In this document: one piece after another, positions 53,704-63,120 of the stretch
Position numbering within the stretch: the stretch's first letter is position 1
Layout: each line of letters begins with the position of its first letter
Assembly: GCF_006636215.1 (NCBI RefSeq)
Contig: NZ_VIFM01000008.1
Location: 32,505-96,504 of the forward strand
DNA from: Myxococcus llanfairpwllgwyngyllgogerychwyrndrobwllllantysiliogogogochensis
GTDB taxonomy: Bacteria; Myxococcota; Myxococcia; Myxococcales; Myxococcaceae
Length of the DNA stretch: 64,000 nucleotides
Direction: 5' to 3'
Notes under the pieces: generated by a model
The model's input: only the letters and a program-made list of their open reading frames with translations
Told to the model about the DNA's origin: nothing
Databases searched by the model: none
Translations under genes and position numbers: made by a program

Positions 53704-53727
53704 AATATAGGTCACATGACCTAAATT
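53704..53727. promoter_or_regulatory. Palindromic operator candidate for the TetR operon
   Basis: TAGGTCA at 53708-53714 and TGACCTA at 53717-53723 form perfect 7-bp arms around a two-base spacer, and the outer AAT/ATT extends the symmetry with one mismatch. It lies about 50 bases upstream of the SDH-like start and 196 bases before the urease operon. Its size and symmetry fit a TetR dimer site. Confidence 0.65.
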
Positions 53728-53922
53728 TCACGACAATCGCCCGGGAGGCCCTTCCGGGGTGCGGAGGGGCTCGAAGCTCGACGCACCCGCGGCGCGACGA
53801 CACGGCGCAGCCGCTGTTCCCCTTCTTCTCCGGGGTCTTCGAGCGCGCTCTTGCAGCCACGAGTCGCGCACGTCGGCGGGCCGGGCGTTGTGCTCCAGCC
53901 TCGTTTGGCCCAGGCTGACCGG

Positions 53923-54768
53923 GTGAGTCTGGCCCCGCGGTCACCCCTCCCCGAGACATCCCGACGCGCGGGCTTCGCGCACCTCGCCTTCGAGCGCTCG
54001 GGCCCACGCACCGTGGTGAGCAAGGCGCTGGCGCACAGCCCGCTGCGCCTGCTCACCCCTCGCAACCACGGCCACGCCGCGTGGGCCTACACCAGCTCGT
54101 TCGGTGGTGGCCTCGTGGATGGAGACCACCTCTCGCTCGAGGTGGACGTGGCGCCCGGTGCCACCGCGTGGCTGTCTTCCCAGGGAGCCAACCGCGTCTA
54201 TCGCTCGCCCTCCGGCTGTCGCAGCGACGTGTCCGCCCGCGTGGGTGAGGACGCCCTGCTCGCCTGGGTGCCAGACCCCACCGCGTGTTTCACCGGCGCG
54301 CGATACAGCCAGACCCTCGCGTTCCAGCTCGCGCCTGGCGCATCGCTCGTCCTCGCGGACCTCGTCACCTCCGGACGCAGCGCCCGGGGCGAGCGCTGGG
54401 CGTTCTCGCACTACGCCTCCACCCTGCGCGTCCACGTGGGCGAGCGCGCCATTATCGACGAGCGCTGGCTGTTGGACCCCAGCCACGGGACGCTCCCGGA
54501 GCGCCTGGGCCGCTTCGAGGCCATGGCCACCCTCCTCCTCGTCGGCCCCGCGCTGGCCACCGCGCGCGAGGCACTGCACGCCCGAGTCACCTCGCTCCCG
54601 GTCACCTCGCGCGCCTCCCTCATCCCCTCCTCCAGCCCGTTGGGCACCCACGGCCTGCTCGTGCGCGCCGCCGCCGTGTCCGTGGAGGAGCTGGTGCGCA
54701 CCACCCGCGACTGGCTCTCCTTCCTCCCGGCGCTGCTCGGGGACGACCCCTGGGCCCGCCGCGTCTGA
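53923..54768 (+). CDS. ureD: Urease accessory protein UreD (UreH)
   Basis: 281 residues from a GTG at 53923. An alternative TTG start 24 codons earlier (53851) would add a non-conserved head, so the GTG is favoured on length and alignment ([21 protein letters not shown]). Family motifs: [23 protein letters not shown]-like [23 protein letters not shown] and [12 protein letters not shown]. UreD binds UreF and UreG and helps deliver nickel to apo-urease. It is the first gene of the urease operon, with the structural genes 85 bases downstream. No signal peptide. Confidence 0.85.
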   Translation: MSLAPRSPLPETSRRAGFAHLAFERSGPRTVVSKALAHSPLRLLTPRNHGHAAWAYTSSFGGGLVDGDHLSLEVDVAPGATAWLSSQGANRVYRSPSGCRSDVSARVGEDALLAWVPDPTACFTGARYSQTLAFQLAPGASLVLADLVTSGRSARGERWAFSHYASTLRVHVGERAIIDERWLLDPSHGTLPERLGRFEAMATLLLVGPALATAREALHARVTSLPVTSRASLIPSSSPLGTHGLLVRAAAVSVEELVRTTRDWLSFLPALLGDDPWARRV

Positions 54769-54853
54769 GCCCCCTCCCTGGCGACGCCCGACACGTTGCA
54801 CTACTGTTGACGCGTCAAGTCATGGCGCCTTCGGGCCTCCGGGAGTTGGTCTC

Positions 54854-55624
54854 GTGCACCTGTCCCCTCGCGACGTCGACAAGCTGTTGCTGCATCAGGC
54901 GGGCTTCCTGGCCCAGAAGCGGCTCGCCCGAGGGGTGCGGCTGAGCTACCCGGAGGCTGTCGCCCTCATCGCCACGCAGTTGCTGGAGTTCATCCGTGAC
55001 GGCCGCAGCGTCGCCGAGCTGATGGACCTGGGGCGGCGATTCCTGGGGCGCGCGCAGGTGATGGAGGGCGTGCCGGAGATGCTCGCGGAGGTGCAGGTGG
55101 AGGGCACCTTCCCGGACGGCTCCAAGCTGGTGACGGTGCACCACCCGGTGGTGGCCGAGCATGGGGATTTGGAGCTGGCACTGTATGGCAGCTTCCTCCC
55201 CGTGCCTTCGCTGGAGCGTTTCAGCGCGCCGGTGTCCACGTCGGATGGAGTGCCCGGTGAGGTGCGCGTGCTGCCCGGCGACATCGAACTCAACGCGGGC
55301 CGCGACACCATCTCCCTCACCGTGACGCACCTGGGGGACCGCCCCATCCAGGTGGGCAGCCACTACCCCTTCTTCGAGACGAACCGCGCGCTCGCCTTCG
55401 ACCGCGAGAAGGCCTACGGCCGGCGCCTCGACATCCCCGCGGGCACGGCGGTGCGCTTCGAGCCGGGTGAGCGCAAGACGGTGCAGTTGGTGGCCATCGC
55501 GGGCGAGCAGGTGGTGCGCGGCGGCAACGCGTTGGGCAGCGGCAAGGTGTCCGCGGAGAATCGCGAGCGCGGAATGGAAGCGGTCCGTGCGCAAGGCTTC
55601 GGCCATGAAGAGGAGCGCGAATGA
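54854..55624 (+). CDS. ureAB: Fused urease gamma and beta subunits (UreA-UreB)
   Basis: 256 residues from a GTG. The N-terminal about 100 residues are the gamma subunit ([57 protein letters not shown]), and the C-terminal part from about 135 is beta ([45 protein letters not shown]). This gamma-beta fusion resembles the arrangement of Helicobacter UreA. The two halves are joined by about 30 residues. The stop overlaps the ureC start by four bases (ATGA), so the enzyme's subunits are made together. Confidence 0.93.
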   Translation: MHLSPRDVDKLLLHQAGFLAQKRLARGVRLSYPEAVALIATQLLEFIRDGRSVAELMDLGRRFLGRAQVMEGVPEMLAEVQVEGTFPDGSKLVTVHHPVVAEHGDLELALYGSFLPVPSLERFSAPVSTSDGVPGEVRVLPGDIELNAGRDTISLTVTHLGDRPIQVGSHYPFFETNRALAFDREKAYGRRLDIPAGTAVRFEPGERKTVQLVAIAGEQVVRGGNALGSGKVSAENRERGMEAVRAQGFGHEEERE

Positions 55625-57336
55625 GTCGGAAGATGGACCGGCGCCACTACGCGGACATGTTCGGGCCCACCACCGGAGACAAGGTGCGGCTGGGCGACAC
55701 GGGGCTGTGGGCGGAGGTAGAGCGCGACGCCACCGTCTACGGAGACGAGTGCAAGTTCGGCGGAGGCAAGGTGCTGCGCGAGGGCATGGGCCAGCGCGCG
55801 GGGGCCGGTGACGCGGACGCGCTGGACGTGGTCCTGACCAACGCGCTCATCCTCGACTGGACGGGCATCTACAAGGCGGACATCGGAATCAAGGCGGGCC
55901 GCATCGTCGGCATCGGCAAGGCGGGCAACCCGGACATCATGGCCGGGGTGACGCCAGGGATGGTGGTGGGCGTCACCACCGAGGCCATCTCCGCGGAGGG
56001 GCACCTCGTCACGGCGGGCGGGCTGGACACGCATATCCACTTCATCTGCCCGCAGCAGGCGGACGAGGCGCTCGCCAGCGGCATCACCACATGGGTGGGC
56101 GGAGGCACGGGCCCCGCGACGGGGACGAAGGCGACCACGTGTACGCCGGGCATCTGGAATCTCCAGCGGATGCTCCAGGCCACGGACACGATTCCGCTCA
56201 ACATCGGCCTCACGGGCAAGGGCAACACGTCCATGCCGGAGGGTCTGGTCGACCAGATTCGCGCGGGCGCCATCGGCCTGAAGCTGCACGAGGACTGGGG
56301 CACCACACCCGCGGCCATCGACACGTGCCTCACCGTGGCCGAGGACGAGGACATCCAGGTCACCATCCACACGGATACGCTCAACGAGTCGGGCTACGTG
56401 GATGACTCGCTGGCGGCCATCAAGGGCCGCACCATCCACACGTACCATTCGGAGGGCGCGGGCGGCGGCCATGCGCCGGACATCATCCGCGTGTGCGGTG
56501 TGGACAACGTGTTGCCCTCGTCCACGAACCCCACGCGGCCGTACACGGTGAACACGCTGGACGAGCACCTCGACATGCTCATGGTCTGCCATCACCTGGA
56601 CCGTGAGATTCCCGAGGACGTGGCCTTCGCCGAGAGCCGCATCCGGGGCGAGACGATTGCCGCCGAGGACATCCTTCATGACCTGGGCGCCATCAGCATC
56701 ATGTCCTCGGACAGCCAGGCCATGGGGCGCGTGGGCGAGGTCATCTGTCGCACGTGGCAGACGGCGCACAAGATGCGCGAGCAGCGTGGGCGGCTGAGTC
56801 AGGAAGCCGGCGACAACGACAACCTGCGCATCCGGCGGTACGTGGCGAAGTACACCATCAACCCGGCCATCGCCCATGGGCTGTCGCACGAGGTCGGCTC
56901 GGTAGAGGTGGGCAAGCTCGCGGACCTGGTGCTGTGGCGGCCGGCCTTCTTCGGCATCCGTCCGGAGCTGGTCATCAAGGGTGGCTTCATCGCCTGGGGG
57001 CAGATGGGGGACGCCAACGCCTCCATCCCCACGCCGCAGCCGTATTTGATGCGGCCCATGTTCGGAGCGCGAGGCCGCGCGCTCGGGGCCACCAGCGTGG
57101 TGTTCGTTTCTCCGCGTGCGTTGGCGGAGGGGACGACGCGCGAGCTGGGGTTGATGAAGCGGGTGGTCGCGGTGAAGCGGTGTCGGGGCTTGAGCAAGCG
57201 GGACATGCGGCTCAACGACGCGCTGCCGGTCATCACGGTGGACCCGGAGACGTACGAGGTGCGGGCGGACGGAGAGCTGTTGCGGTGTGAGGCCGCGGTG
57301 AAGCTGCCGCTGGCGCAGCGCTACTCGCTGTTCTGA
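55621..57336 (+). CDS. ureC: Urease alpha subunit (UreC)
   Basis: 571 residues, the catalytic subunit that hydrolyses urea to ammonia and carbamate. All active-site residues are visible at nearly Klebsiella positions: nickel ligands His138, His140 (GLDTHIHF), carbamylated Lys221 ([11 protein letters not shown]) with His223, His250, His276 and Asp364 (SSDSQAM), and the flap Cys323-His324 (MVCHHLD). Start overlaps the ureAB stop. The gene has full length and no interruption. Activity depends on nickel delivered by UreD, F and G, encoded around it. Confidence 0.97.
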   Translation: MSRKMDRRHYADMFGPTTGDKVRLGDTGLWAEVERDATVYGDECKFGGGKVLREGMGQRAGAGDADALDVVLTNALILDWTGIYKADIGIKAGRIVGIGKAGNPDIMAGVTPGMVVGVTTEAISAEGHLVTAGGLDTHIHFICPQQADEALASGITTWVGGGTGPATGTKATTCTPGIWNLQRMLQATDTIPLNIGLTGKGNTSMPEGLVDQIRAGAIGLKLHEDWGTTPAAIDTCLTVAEDEDIQVTIHTDTLNESGYVDDSLAAIKGRTIHTYHSEGAGGGHAPDIIRVCGVDNVLPSSTNPTRPYTVNTLDEHLDMLMVCHHLDREIPEDVAFAESRIRGETIAAEDILHDLGAISIMSSDSQAMGRVGEVICRTWQTAHKMREQRGRLSQEAGDNDNLRIRRYVAKYTINPAIAHGLSHEVGSVEVGKLADLVLWRPAFFGIRPELVIKGGFIAWGQMGDANASIPTPQPYLMRPMFGARGRALGATSVVFVSPRALAEGTTRELGLMKRVVAVKRCRGLSKRDMRLNDALPVITVDPETYEVRADGELLRCEAAVKLPLAQRYSLF

Positions 57337-57352
57337 CCGGGAGCCGCGCGCC

Positions 57353-58015
57353 ATGGGCTCTTCCTGGAAGGTGCTTCAGCTCGCGGACTCGGGGTTTCCC
57401 ACGGGGGGCTTCGCGCACTCGGGGGGACTGGAGGCGGCGGTGCAGGCGGGCGAGGTGCGTGGGGCGCCGGAGCTGCGCCGCTTCGCGCGGGAGCTGCTGT
57501 GGCAGGCGGGGTACGGGGCACTTCCGTTGTTGAGCGCGGCGCATCGCGAGCCGTCGCGACTGCCGGAGCTGGACGCGCGCACGGAGGCATTCCTCACGAG
57601 CCATGTGGCGCACCGGGCGAGCCGCACGCAGGGGCGAGCGTTTCTGGACACGTGCGCGCGCATCTTCCCGGGTCCGGTGGGGCCGCTGCGCGAGGCAGCG
57701 CGGGCGGCGGGGCTGGGCTTCCACCATGCGCCGGTGTTCGGTGCGGTGTTGAACGTGCTGGAGGTCGAGCTGTCGGAGGCGCAGCGGCTGCATCTATCGC
57801 TGACGTTGAGAGGCACGCTGTCGGCGGCGGTGCGGCTGGGCATCATCGGCACGCACGAGTCGCACCAGCTCCAGCATCAGGCGACATCATTGTTGGACAC
57901 GGTGTTGGAGCGATGCGCGGGGCTGGGGTTGGAGGAGCTGGCGCAGCCCTCACCGCTGTTGGACTTGCTGGGTTCCACGCACGACCGGCTCTATTCGAGA
58001 CTCTTCCTGTCCTGA
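57353..58015 (+). CDS. ureF: Urease accessory protein UreF
   Basis: 220 residues, helical. Family features include the N-terminal LQLADSGFPTGGFAHSGGLE with the conserved Gly/Phe-rich loop and the later LRGTLSAAVRLGIIGTHESH. UreF binds UreD and gates UreG activity during nickel insertion. It begins 16 bases after ureC and lies 12 bases ahead of ureG. No features suggest loss of function; the C-terminal tail (STHDRLYSRLFLS) is intact. Confidence 0.92.
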   Translation: MGSSWKVLQLADSGFPTGGFAHSGGLEAAVQAGEVRGAPELRRFARELLWQAGYGALPLLSAAHREPSRLPELDARTEAFLTSHVAHRASRTQGRAFLDTCARIFPGPVGPLREAARAAGLGFHHAPVFGAVLNVLEVELSEAQRLHLSLTLRGTLSAAVRLGIIGTHESHQLQHQATSLLDTVLERCAGLGLEELAQPSPLLDLLGSTHDRLYSRLFLS

Positions 58016-58027
58016 GGTGAAGCGCAC

Positions 58028-58765
58028 ATGCACGACGATGACCACCGCGGCCATGGCCATGACGACGAGCACGACCACACGCATGAGGAGTGGGACCATC
58101 CGGGCCACTTCGAGGAGCGGGAGGAGCCGAAGAAGCGTGACTACCAGTCGCGGGCCTTCACCATCGGCATCGGTGGGCCGGTGGGGAGTGGGAAGACGGC
58201 GCTGGTGCTGGCGTTGTGCCGCAGGCTGCGCGAGCGCTACCGGCTGGGCGTGGTGACGAATGACATCTTCACGAAGGAGGACGCGGAGTTCCTGGTCCGC
58301 AACCACGCGCTGTCTCCGGAGCGAATCAAGGCGGTGGAGACGGGAGGGTGTCCGCACGCGGCGATTCGCGAGGACATCAGCCACAACCTGCTGGCGCTGG
58401 AGCAGTTGATGGAGGAGCTGACGCCGGAGCTGCTGATTGTGGAGAGCGGCGGCGACAACCTGGCGGCGCAGTACAGCCGGGAGTTGGCGGACTACACGGT
58501 GTATGTCATTGATGTTGCGGGCGGGGACAAGGTGCCGCGCAAGGGTGGGCCGGGCATCACCCAGTCGGACCTGCTCATCATCAACAAGACGGACCTGGCG
58601 CCGCACGTGGGCGCGGACCTGGGAGTGATGGAGCGCGACGCGAAGAAGATGCGCGGCAGCGGGCCGTTCGTCTTCACTCAAGTCACGAAGGACGTGGGCC
58701 TGGACGAAGTCATCGAGCACCTGCTCACGGCGTGGAAGCAGCGCACCGGCGCACGCGCGTCCTGA
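58028..58765 (+). CDS. ureG: Urease accessory GTPase UreG with a His-rich N-terminus
   Basis: 245 residues. A metal-binding head carries nine His in the first 27 residues ([20 protein letters not shown]), followed by the SIMIBI GTPase: P-loop [22 protein letters not shown], the nickel-binding CPH in [15 protein letters not shown], and NKTDLAPH. UreG couples GTP hydrolysis to nickel delivery. The His-rich head may store or buffer nickel in place of a UreE, which is absent here. The reading frame starts at the ATG shortly after ureF. Confidence 0.95.
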   Translation: MHDDDHRGHGHDDEHDHTHEEWDHPGHFEEREEPKKRDYQSRAFTIGIGGPVGSGKTALVLALCRRLRERYRLGVVTNDIFTKEDAEFLVRNHALSPERIKAVETGGCPHAAIREDISHNLLALEQLMEELTPELLIVESGGDNLAAQYSRELADYTVYVIDVAGGDKVPRKGGPGITQSDLLIINKTDLAPHVGADLGVMERDAKKMRGSGPFVFTQVTKDVGLDEVIEHLLTAWKQRTGARAS

Positions 58766-58828
58766 CCTCCCCGCGGTCTCCAACAGTGCCTCCCACTGTC
58801 ATTGATTGGGAGGCGCTGTCGCTGCGAC

Positions 58829-59212
58829 TCACATCAGGGTGTCGCCATCCACTTGGAGAATCACCGGACGATTCTCACGGTCCGCGGGGTCATAGGCCAC
58901 ATCCAACACCGTGCCGGCCACCAGCCGGAGGATGAGCTCACGCCCGTGCACCAAACGCACCTGCTCCACGAGCCAGTCCTTGCCCGGCTCCCCTTCGTGC
59001 ATCAGGAGCCGCAGGTGCATGGTGGCCTCGTCGCCCGCGAACATGGAATCGTATGTGACTTCGCGCAACGTGGCCTTCACCCGTCGGCCATGGGTGAGGA
59101 TCCAGTTCCGCCTGTGGCGCTGCTGCCGGACCTTCCTGATGGCCAGCGCCCCAACAGCGATGACCAGCAAACTCGAGCTGGCCCAGGCCCACGGATGAGG
59201 ATGATCAAACAT
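58829..59212 (-). CDS. DUF3592-like membrane protein
   Basis: 127 residues. One membrane helix at the start (WAWASSSLLVIAVGALAI) leads to a basic stretch (RKVRQQRHRRN) and a soluble beta domain: THGRRVKATLREVTYDSMFA, HLRLLMHEGEPGKDWLVE and the closing GTVLDVAYDPADRENRPVIL, the pattern of DUF3592-like proteins, whose role is unknown. The frame is clear of the urease operon; the gene is convergent with ureG at a distance of 63 bases. Confidence 0.78.
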   Translation of the reverse strand: MFDHPHPWAWASSSLLVIAVGALAIRKVRQQRHRRNWILTHGRRVKATLREVTYDSMFAGDEATMHLRLLMHEGEPGKDWLVEQVRLVHGRELILRLVAGTVLDVAYDPADRENRPVILQVDGDTLM

Positions 59213-59408
59213 GGCGCCCCTTCGAATGATGCGCCAGGGATACTCCCACCCACGCCATCAACGCTGCCAGGACAAAGCGCCGCGCGTGGTGACTCGGCCC
59301 GCTGGGCGACCCATTTCATGCGGAAACCCCAAGGACGATGGGTCCCCATGACGCGCGACCTGGGCCATATCGGTCCCAGCAAGCCACCTCGTTCCGGACC
59401 TCACACCC

Positions 59409-60779
59409 ATGACCTCTCCTTCGCCTCTCGTTCACCTCGCGCGATGTGCCCTGCTCGGAACGCTGCTCTTGCTCACGGCCTGTGGCGACGAGGAGGACCC
59501 GTCCCCCGGTGACGCTGACGACGCGGGAACAGACGCAGGGAGCGATGGTGGGATGGATGCGGGGGGCGACGCCGGAACCGATGCGGGCCCTCCCATCGAG
59601 GTGCCCTCGATTCCCGCGCAGACGGTGACGCTGGGCGGGCAGTCCTACGTTGCCTACCAACGCGCCGGAGACACATTCCGCATCGTCTGCCAGGCCCCCT
59701 GCCCCATCGAGGAGCCGTACATCTTCGCCCGCTACGAGGGCTTCCGCGCGGTGAAGGACGACCTGCTGTCGCTTACGGGCGTCGACGTAGTGCCGAAGAT
59801 GATCCCGGTGGATATCCACCTCGCCTCGGACAGCGTGTGCGGGAGTCCAGGGAACCGCGCGGGCGCGGCGTTCATGAACACCACCCCGGAGGGCCCCGGG
59901 CCCGGGTCGAACGTCTGCCTCTGGGAGCTGGAGGCTTCACACGTGCAGCCACCCAGCGTCCCGCGTCCTTTGACGGTGGAGAACGCGCTGGCCCGCGAGA
60001 ACCAGGTGCTGGTGGCACACGAGTACGCGCACGTCGTGTTCTTCCTGCGCCATGAGCTCTCGCACGAATGGTTCGTGCGCGCGATCTCCTACCGCGTCGG
60101 AGGAGAAGCGCGGAGCCTATGTGATGCGACGAACGAGCTGTTCGCGCCCACGGCCTGGAACCTGTGCCAGCAGCATGGGCTCGACTATCCGCAGCTCGCG
60201 GAGAGCGTGCGACGAATCGACACGCTGTGGTCGAGCGGACAAGGCGTGGAAGTGCTTTACCCGGGCGTTCCGCTCGCCACGTCCATGTACCAGTACCACC
60301 GCATCCTGGACGGGCTCGCGGGCGAGGACACCTTCACCGGCCTGTCGGACGCGGGCGAACTGCGTCCGAATCAGTGCGGTGACTCCGCGCGCTTCACACC
60401 GGCAGGGGGAATCGTCTCCATGTACGGAGGGCGGGTTCGCTGGGAGCTTCCATCAGGGGCCGTGGCCTCGGAGCTTCAAGTCGAGCCTGGAAGCTGGCGC
60501 TCGGGCATGGTGGTGCCCTCCGGATGGTCGACGTTCGCTGGGGCGCACAACTACTCCTTCATGCCGGGCGAGCAGCCGCTCCAGAAGCCGGTCCGACTGA
60601 CCGTGCGCTACGAGCCGAGCCTCATGCCCGCTGGCGCTTCCGAGGCTTCCCTCACGCTCTACTGGAAGCCCGACACGAGCTTCGCGCAAGAGGTCCCTGG
60701 CGCACAGGTGGACACGGTGACTCATACCGTGAGCGGCAGCGTGTCGCGGTTGGGTCGCTACATCGTCGCGCCGCGCTGA
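59409..60779 (+). CDS. Lipoprotein with HExxH metallopeptidase-like motif
   Basis: 456 residues. A signal peptide with lipobox (LLLTAC) and an Asp/Ala/Gly-rich linker precede a soluble domain. It holds HEYAH at residues 204-208, a zincin signature, and 11 residues later a second candidate HELSH (215-219); a Glu in VGGEARSL could be a third ligand. Four Cys before and after likely pair. The C-terminal part is beta-rich, possibly an immunoglobulin-like module (VSRLGRYIVAPR). No named peptidase family was matched, so activity is an inference from the motif. It is a single gene upstream of the ceramidase-like gene. Confidence 0.72.
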   Translation: MTSPSPLVHLARCALLGTLLLLTACGDEEDPSPGDADDAGTDAGSDGGMDAGGDAGTDAGPPIEVPSIPAQTVTLGGQSYVAYQRAGDTFRIVCQAPCPIEEPYIFARYEGFRAVKDDLLSLTGVDVVPKMIPVDIHLASDSVCGSPGNRAGAAFMNTTPEGPGPGSNVCLWELEASHVQPPSVPRPLTVENALARENQVLVAHEYAHVVFFLRHELSHEWFVRAISYRVGGEARSLCDATNELFAPTAWNLCQQHGLDYPQLAESVRRIDTLWSSGQGVEVLYPGVPLATSMYQYHRILDGLAGEDTFTGLSDAGELRPNQCGDSARFTPAGGIVSMYGGRVRWELPSGAVASELQVEPGSWRSGMVVPSGWSTFAGAHNYSFMPGEQPLQKPVRLTVRYEPSLMPAGASEASLTLYWKPDTSFAQEVPGAQVDTVTHTVSGSVSRLGRYIVAPR

Positions 60780-60811
60780 CTTGAAGTTCGGGTGTTACGC
60801 TCCCGGGCATC

Positions 60812-61648
60812 ATGTCTTCGACCACGACGGGCTTCTGGGGCCCGAGCACTTCGACGGTGGACTGGTGCGAGACGAACTACCAGCACCTGTTCCACATCGG
60901 AGAGCTGTTCAACTCGGCGTCCAGTCTCATCCTGGTCCTCACGGGCGTGCTGGGCGTCGTGCTGCATCGCCGGGTGTTGGAGCGGCGGTTCCTCCTCGCC
61001 TTCGCGTTGCTCGCGTTGGTGGGCGTGGGCAGCACGGCGTTCCACATGACGCTGCGCCGCGAGCACCAGATGCTGGACGAATTGCCGATGCTCTATCTGG
61101 CCATCGTCATCGTCTACATCCTGCTGGAGGACCGGCCGGAGCGACGGTTCGGGAGTTGGTTCCCGTGGGCGCTGTTCGGCCACGCGGTGCTCGTGACGTA
61201 CCTGACGGCGTTCACCCGGGGCGCGGTGCAGTTCTTCCTCTTCCAGGTGAGCTTCGCATCGCTGGAGTTCTTCGCGCTGGGCCGGACGTACTTCCTCCAG
61301 CGGCGAAGTCCCGACGCAGGCACGAAGCGGCTGTTCCAGCTCGGCATCGGGGCCTATGCGCTCGCGATTGTGTTGTGGGTGAGCGACATCCAGTTCTGCC
61401 CCACCCTCAACGAGACACTGCCCGCGCGAGGCATCCCCAATCCCCAGTTCCACGCGTGGTGGCACGTGCTCGTGGCCTTCGGGTTCAACGCGCTCCTGCT
61501 CGTCATCGCGCGGGAGCGGTTGAGGACGCTGGGGAAGGAGTCCCAGCTTCGGGCCGTGCTCGGAGTGATTCCGCGAGTGCTGTTGCCCTCGCGGCTCGGT
61601 GAGCAGGTGACACCGCCCTCGTCACGGGACGGAGCAAATCCCACCTGA
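60812..61648 (+). CDS. Alkaline ceramidase-family membrane protein
   Basis: 278 residues with about seven membrane helices. It matches the alkaline ceramidase family of the CREST superfamily: the N-terminal GFWGPSTSTVDWCETNY with Glu/Asn, FNSASSLILVLTGVLG, the metal motif GSTAFHMTLRREHQMLDELP and a C-terminal FHAWWHVLVAFGF with the second His pair. Members hydrolyse ceramide to fatty acid and sphingosine through zinc. Myxobacteria make sphingolipids, so a bacterial substrate is plausible. It lies 32 bases after the metalloprotein gene on the same strand. Localisation: inner membrane, possibly outer. Confidence 0.86.
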   Translation: MSSTTTGFWGPSTSTVDWCETNYQHLFHIGELFNSASSLILVLTGVLGVVLHRRVLERRFLLAFALLALVGVGSTAFHMTLRREHQMLDELPMLYLAIVIVYILLEDRPERRFGSWFPWALFGHAVLVTYLTAFTRGAVQFFLFQVSFASLEFFALGRTYFLQRRSPDAGTKRLFQLGIGAYALAIVLWVSDIQFCPTLNETLPARGIPNPQFHAWWHVLVAFGFNALLLVIARERLRTLGKESQLRAVLGVIPRVLLPSRLGEQVTPPSSRDGANPT

Positions 61649-61712
61649 CGAAAAGGAGCGCGCCTTGAGTGAGGTCGCGGTAGCACGCGCACCGCATCGC
61701 GACCCCGCACCG

Positions 61713-62231
61713 CTACTTCTTCTTCGGAGCCGGAGGCGCGGGAGCCGGCGCGGACTTCGCAGGCGCCTGCGTCTGGATGCGCTTCACCACCTCATCCATG
61801 AGGTCGTTCGGAATCGGAATGGACAGGTTGTACTGGGCAATCTTCCAGGTGCCGCCATCCTTCACCAGCACACCACTGCCCCGGCTGGGTCCCAGGTTCG
61901 GCGTGTCCAGCGTCTCGTCGAACCATGCCACCGCGCCGTCCTTCGACACGGTGATGTGGCGGGAGACCGCCTTGAAACTCCACGCCTTGCCCTTGGAGAA
62001 GTACGGCTTCGACCAGGCGCGGAACTCGTCGCGTGTCCACCGCTCCGTGGCGTCCGTGCCCATGTAGACGGCGTCCGGCGTGAAGTACCCGAAGTAGCGC
62101 GCTTCGTCCGCCTGGGCGGCGGCCTTGTGCCAGTCATCCAGCACGGTGGTGATGGCGGCCTTGGGGTCCGTGGCGGTTCCCGTCACGGGAGCGGAGGCGA
62201 GCACGAACAACAACAGGGAGACAGTGGACAC
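61713..62231 (-). CDS. SnoaL-like (nuclear-transport-factor-2 fold) exported protein
   Basis: 172 residues from a GTG; a short signal peptide is likely (MSTVSLLLFVLASAPVTGTA). The core is a SnoaL/DUF4440-like domain (AAITTVLDDWHKAAAQADEA, FGYFTPDAVYMGTDATERW, WKIAQYNLSIPIPN), a fold used for steroid-isomerase-like enzymes, polyketide cyclases or binding. No catalytic set was identified. The C-terminal tail is Pro/Ala/Lys-rich (APAPAPPAPKKK), an unusual end for the family. It is convergent with the ceramidase-like gene and divergent from the hydrolase. Confidence 0.8.
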   Translation of the reverse strand: MSTVSLLLFVLASAPVTGTATDPKAAITTVLDDWHKAAAQADEARYFGYFTPDAVYMGTDATERWTRDEFRAWSKPYFSKGKAWSFKAVSRHITVSKDGAVAWFDETLDTPNLGPSRGSGVLVKDGGTWKIAQYNLSIPIPNDLMDEVVKRIQTQAPAKSAPAPAPPAPKKK

Positions 62232-62317
62232 GCGAGGCGACCTCGTTGAAGAGAAGTTCGCGGTATGAAGCTGCACGGCCCACCCCCAGGTCAATACTCC
62301 GGGCCGGCCAGAAAGGC

Positions 62318-63106
62318 GTGAGTCGCGTGGTCCTCGAGAGCTTCCAGGTCGGTGAGGGGGATGTGCCCACGGTGCTGTTGCACGGTTTCCTTGGCACGGG
62401 ACGCAACCTGCGCTCCCTGGCGATGGCGTGGAGCGCCGCGGACCCTCGGCGCCGCTTCCTGATGCCGGACCTCACCGGCCACGGCGCCTCTCCCGTCCCA
62501 CCCCCGAGCGCCGACCTCTACACCCTCGCCCGCGACGTGCTCGACACCGCCCGCGCCCAGGGCTTCACCGGCGCGCTCGACTGGGTGGGCCACTCGCTGG
62601 GCGGACGTGTCTCCCTCGCCGCCAGCCTCCACGTCCCCGAGGCCGTCTCCCGCGTGTCGCTGCTCGACATCGCCCCCGGCCCCGTACCCTACGACTTGTC
62701 CGACAGCGGCATGGTGCTGGGCATCCTCCTCCAGGCCCCACCCCGCGCGCCGAACCGCAAGGAGATGCGGGCGACGCTCACCGCCAAGGGACTGTCTGAT
62801 GGACTCGCGGACTGGCTGGTGATGAACCTGGTGGCGGACGGCGACGGCGTGCGCTGGCGCTTCGACCGACAGGCCCTCGCGGAGCTGCACTCGCGCGTGA
62901 ATGGCACGGACCTGTGGGCCGCGGTGGAGCGCAAGGACCGCCCCCCCATGCGCTGCATCCGGGGAGGCCGCTCGCGCTACGTCTCCGACGCGGAGGCCGC
63001 TCGCCTGGAGGCCGCGGGCTGCCCGGTGGCGACGCTCCCGGGCGCGGGCCACTTCGTCCACGTGGACGCGGCGAAGGAGCTGCTGGAGTGGTTGCTGCGC
63101 GACTGA
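62318..63106 (+). CDS. Alpha/beta-fold hydrolase
   Basis: 262 residues from a GTG with GAAAGG upstream; a longer frame from 62246 is possible but lacks homology. It has the alpha/beta hydrolase signature: VLLHGFLGTGRNLR (oxyanion loop), LTGHGASP, nucleophile elbow WVGHSLGGRV, and a His in GAGHFVHVD near the end; an acid is likely around SRYVSD. This resembles YbfF/epoxide-hydrolase-like esterases. Its stop lies within a hairpin shared with the opposite gene. Substrate unknown. No signal peptide, so cytosolic. Confidence 0.85.
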   Translation: MSRVVLESFQVGEGDVPTVLLHGFLGTGRNLRSLAMAWSAADPRRRFLMPDLTGHGASPVPPPSADLYTLARDVLDTARAQGFTGALDWVGHSLGGRVSLAASLHVPEAVSRVSLLDIAPGPVPYDLSDSGMVLGILLQAPPRAPNRKEMRATLTAKGLSDGLADWLVMNLVADGDGVRWRFDRQALAELHSRVNGTDLWAAVERKDRPPMRCIRGGRSRYVSDAEAARLEAAGCPVATLPGAGHFVHVDAAKELLEWLLRD

Positions 63107-63120
63107 CGCCCGCGCGTCAG
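63103..63120. terminator. Shared hairpin enclosing both convergent stop codons
   Basis: CTGACGC (63103-63109) and GCGTCAG (63114-63120) form a seven-bp stem with a four-base loop. The plus stop TGA (63104-63106) and the minus stop (63117-63119) both lie inside the stem. Confidence 0.5.

Noticed and set aside
55414..57354. 646-codon open frame antisense to ureC
   Set aside because: It mirrors a fully conserved urease gene; long antisense frames are expected in GC-rich coding DNA, and the product has low-complexity Arg/His/Val composition without a family.
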